Positions 6,207 to 6,228 of a DNA stretch of 6,228 nucleotides are shown here, piece by piece. The notes under the pieces are model-generated. The model saw only the letters and a program-made list of their open reading frames with translations. It ran no database searches and had not been told where the DNA came from. Origin of the DNA: Blastocatellia bacterium (GTDB lineage Bacteria > Acidobacteriota > Blastocatellia > Pyrinomonadales > Pyrinomonadaceae). Numbering within the stretch: position 1 is the stretch's first letter; each line of letters begins with the position of its first letter. The translations under genes were made by a program, and so were the position numbers. The stretch is taken from the NCBI GenBank assembly GCA_003175865.1, contig PSRF01000158.1:1-6228 (forward strand), written 5' to 3'.

Positions 6207-6228
6207 GTCCGATGAGCTTCAGCTTGTC
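6207..6228 (-). repeat. Short repeat, copy 2 (GACAAGCTGAAGCT-C-ATCGGAC), possibly cut by window edge
   Basis: Read on the minus strand from 6228, the sequence GACAAGCTGAAGCT is identical to 1764-1777 and is followed after one base by ATCGGAC, as in copy 1 after a slightly longer gap. It lies about 47 bases upstream of the acylase start. Anything beyond 6228 is not visible, so the full repeat unit may be longer. Confidence 0.5.

Overview
No undescribed system is evident in this window. It reads as an ordinary chromosomal segment of about 50% GC, with four complete protein genes and the 5' end of a fifth. The gene set is a cytochrome b558-type succinate dehydrogenase anchor, an amidase-signature enzyme, a QmcA-type SPFH protein, ThpR and an exported penicillin-acylase-family hydrolase. 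With the moderate GC and the GC-rich palindromic repeats between genes, this suggests a free-living Gram-negative-type heterotroph, possibly an acidobacterium of the Blastocatellia type. That assignment is inference from gene style only; there is no rRNA or other marker.

Layout: 1-169 (minus) is the start of sdhC, running off the left edge and beginning at a TTG codon behind a strong ribosome binding site. 170-347 is a divergent promoter region. 348-1697 (plus) is an amidase with an intact Lys-Ser-Ser triad. 1698-1876 holds a hairpin, one copy of a short repeat and a plausible promoter. 1877-2893 (plus) is qmcA. 2894-3020 is almost filled by a long, nearly perfect inverted repeat between convergent genes. 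3021-3626 (minus) is thpR, starting at GTG. 3627-3736 holds a second, less perfect inverted repeat. 3737-6160 (minus) is the acylase precursor. 6161-6228 is its upstream region, with a second copy of the short repeat at the edge.

The genes do not form an obvious pathway. The acylase and thpR lie on the same strand 110 bp apart and could be cotranscribed. The amidase and qmcA are likewise codirectional, but a hairpin and a candidate promoter lie between them. The parts most worth a second look are the non-coding ones: the two inverted repeats and the shared 14-base motif, all likely members of dispersed repeat families.
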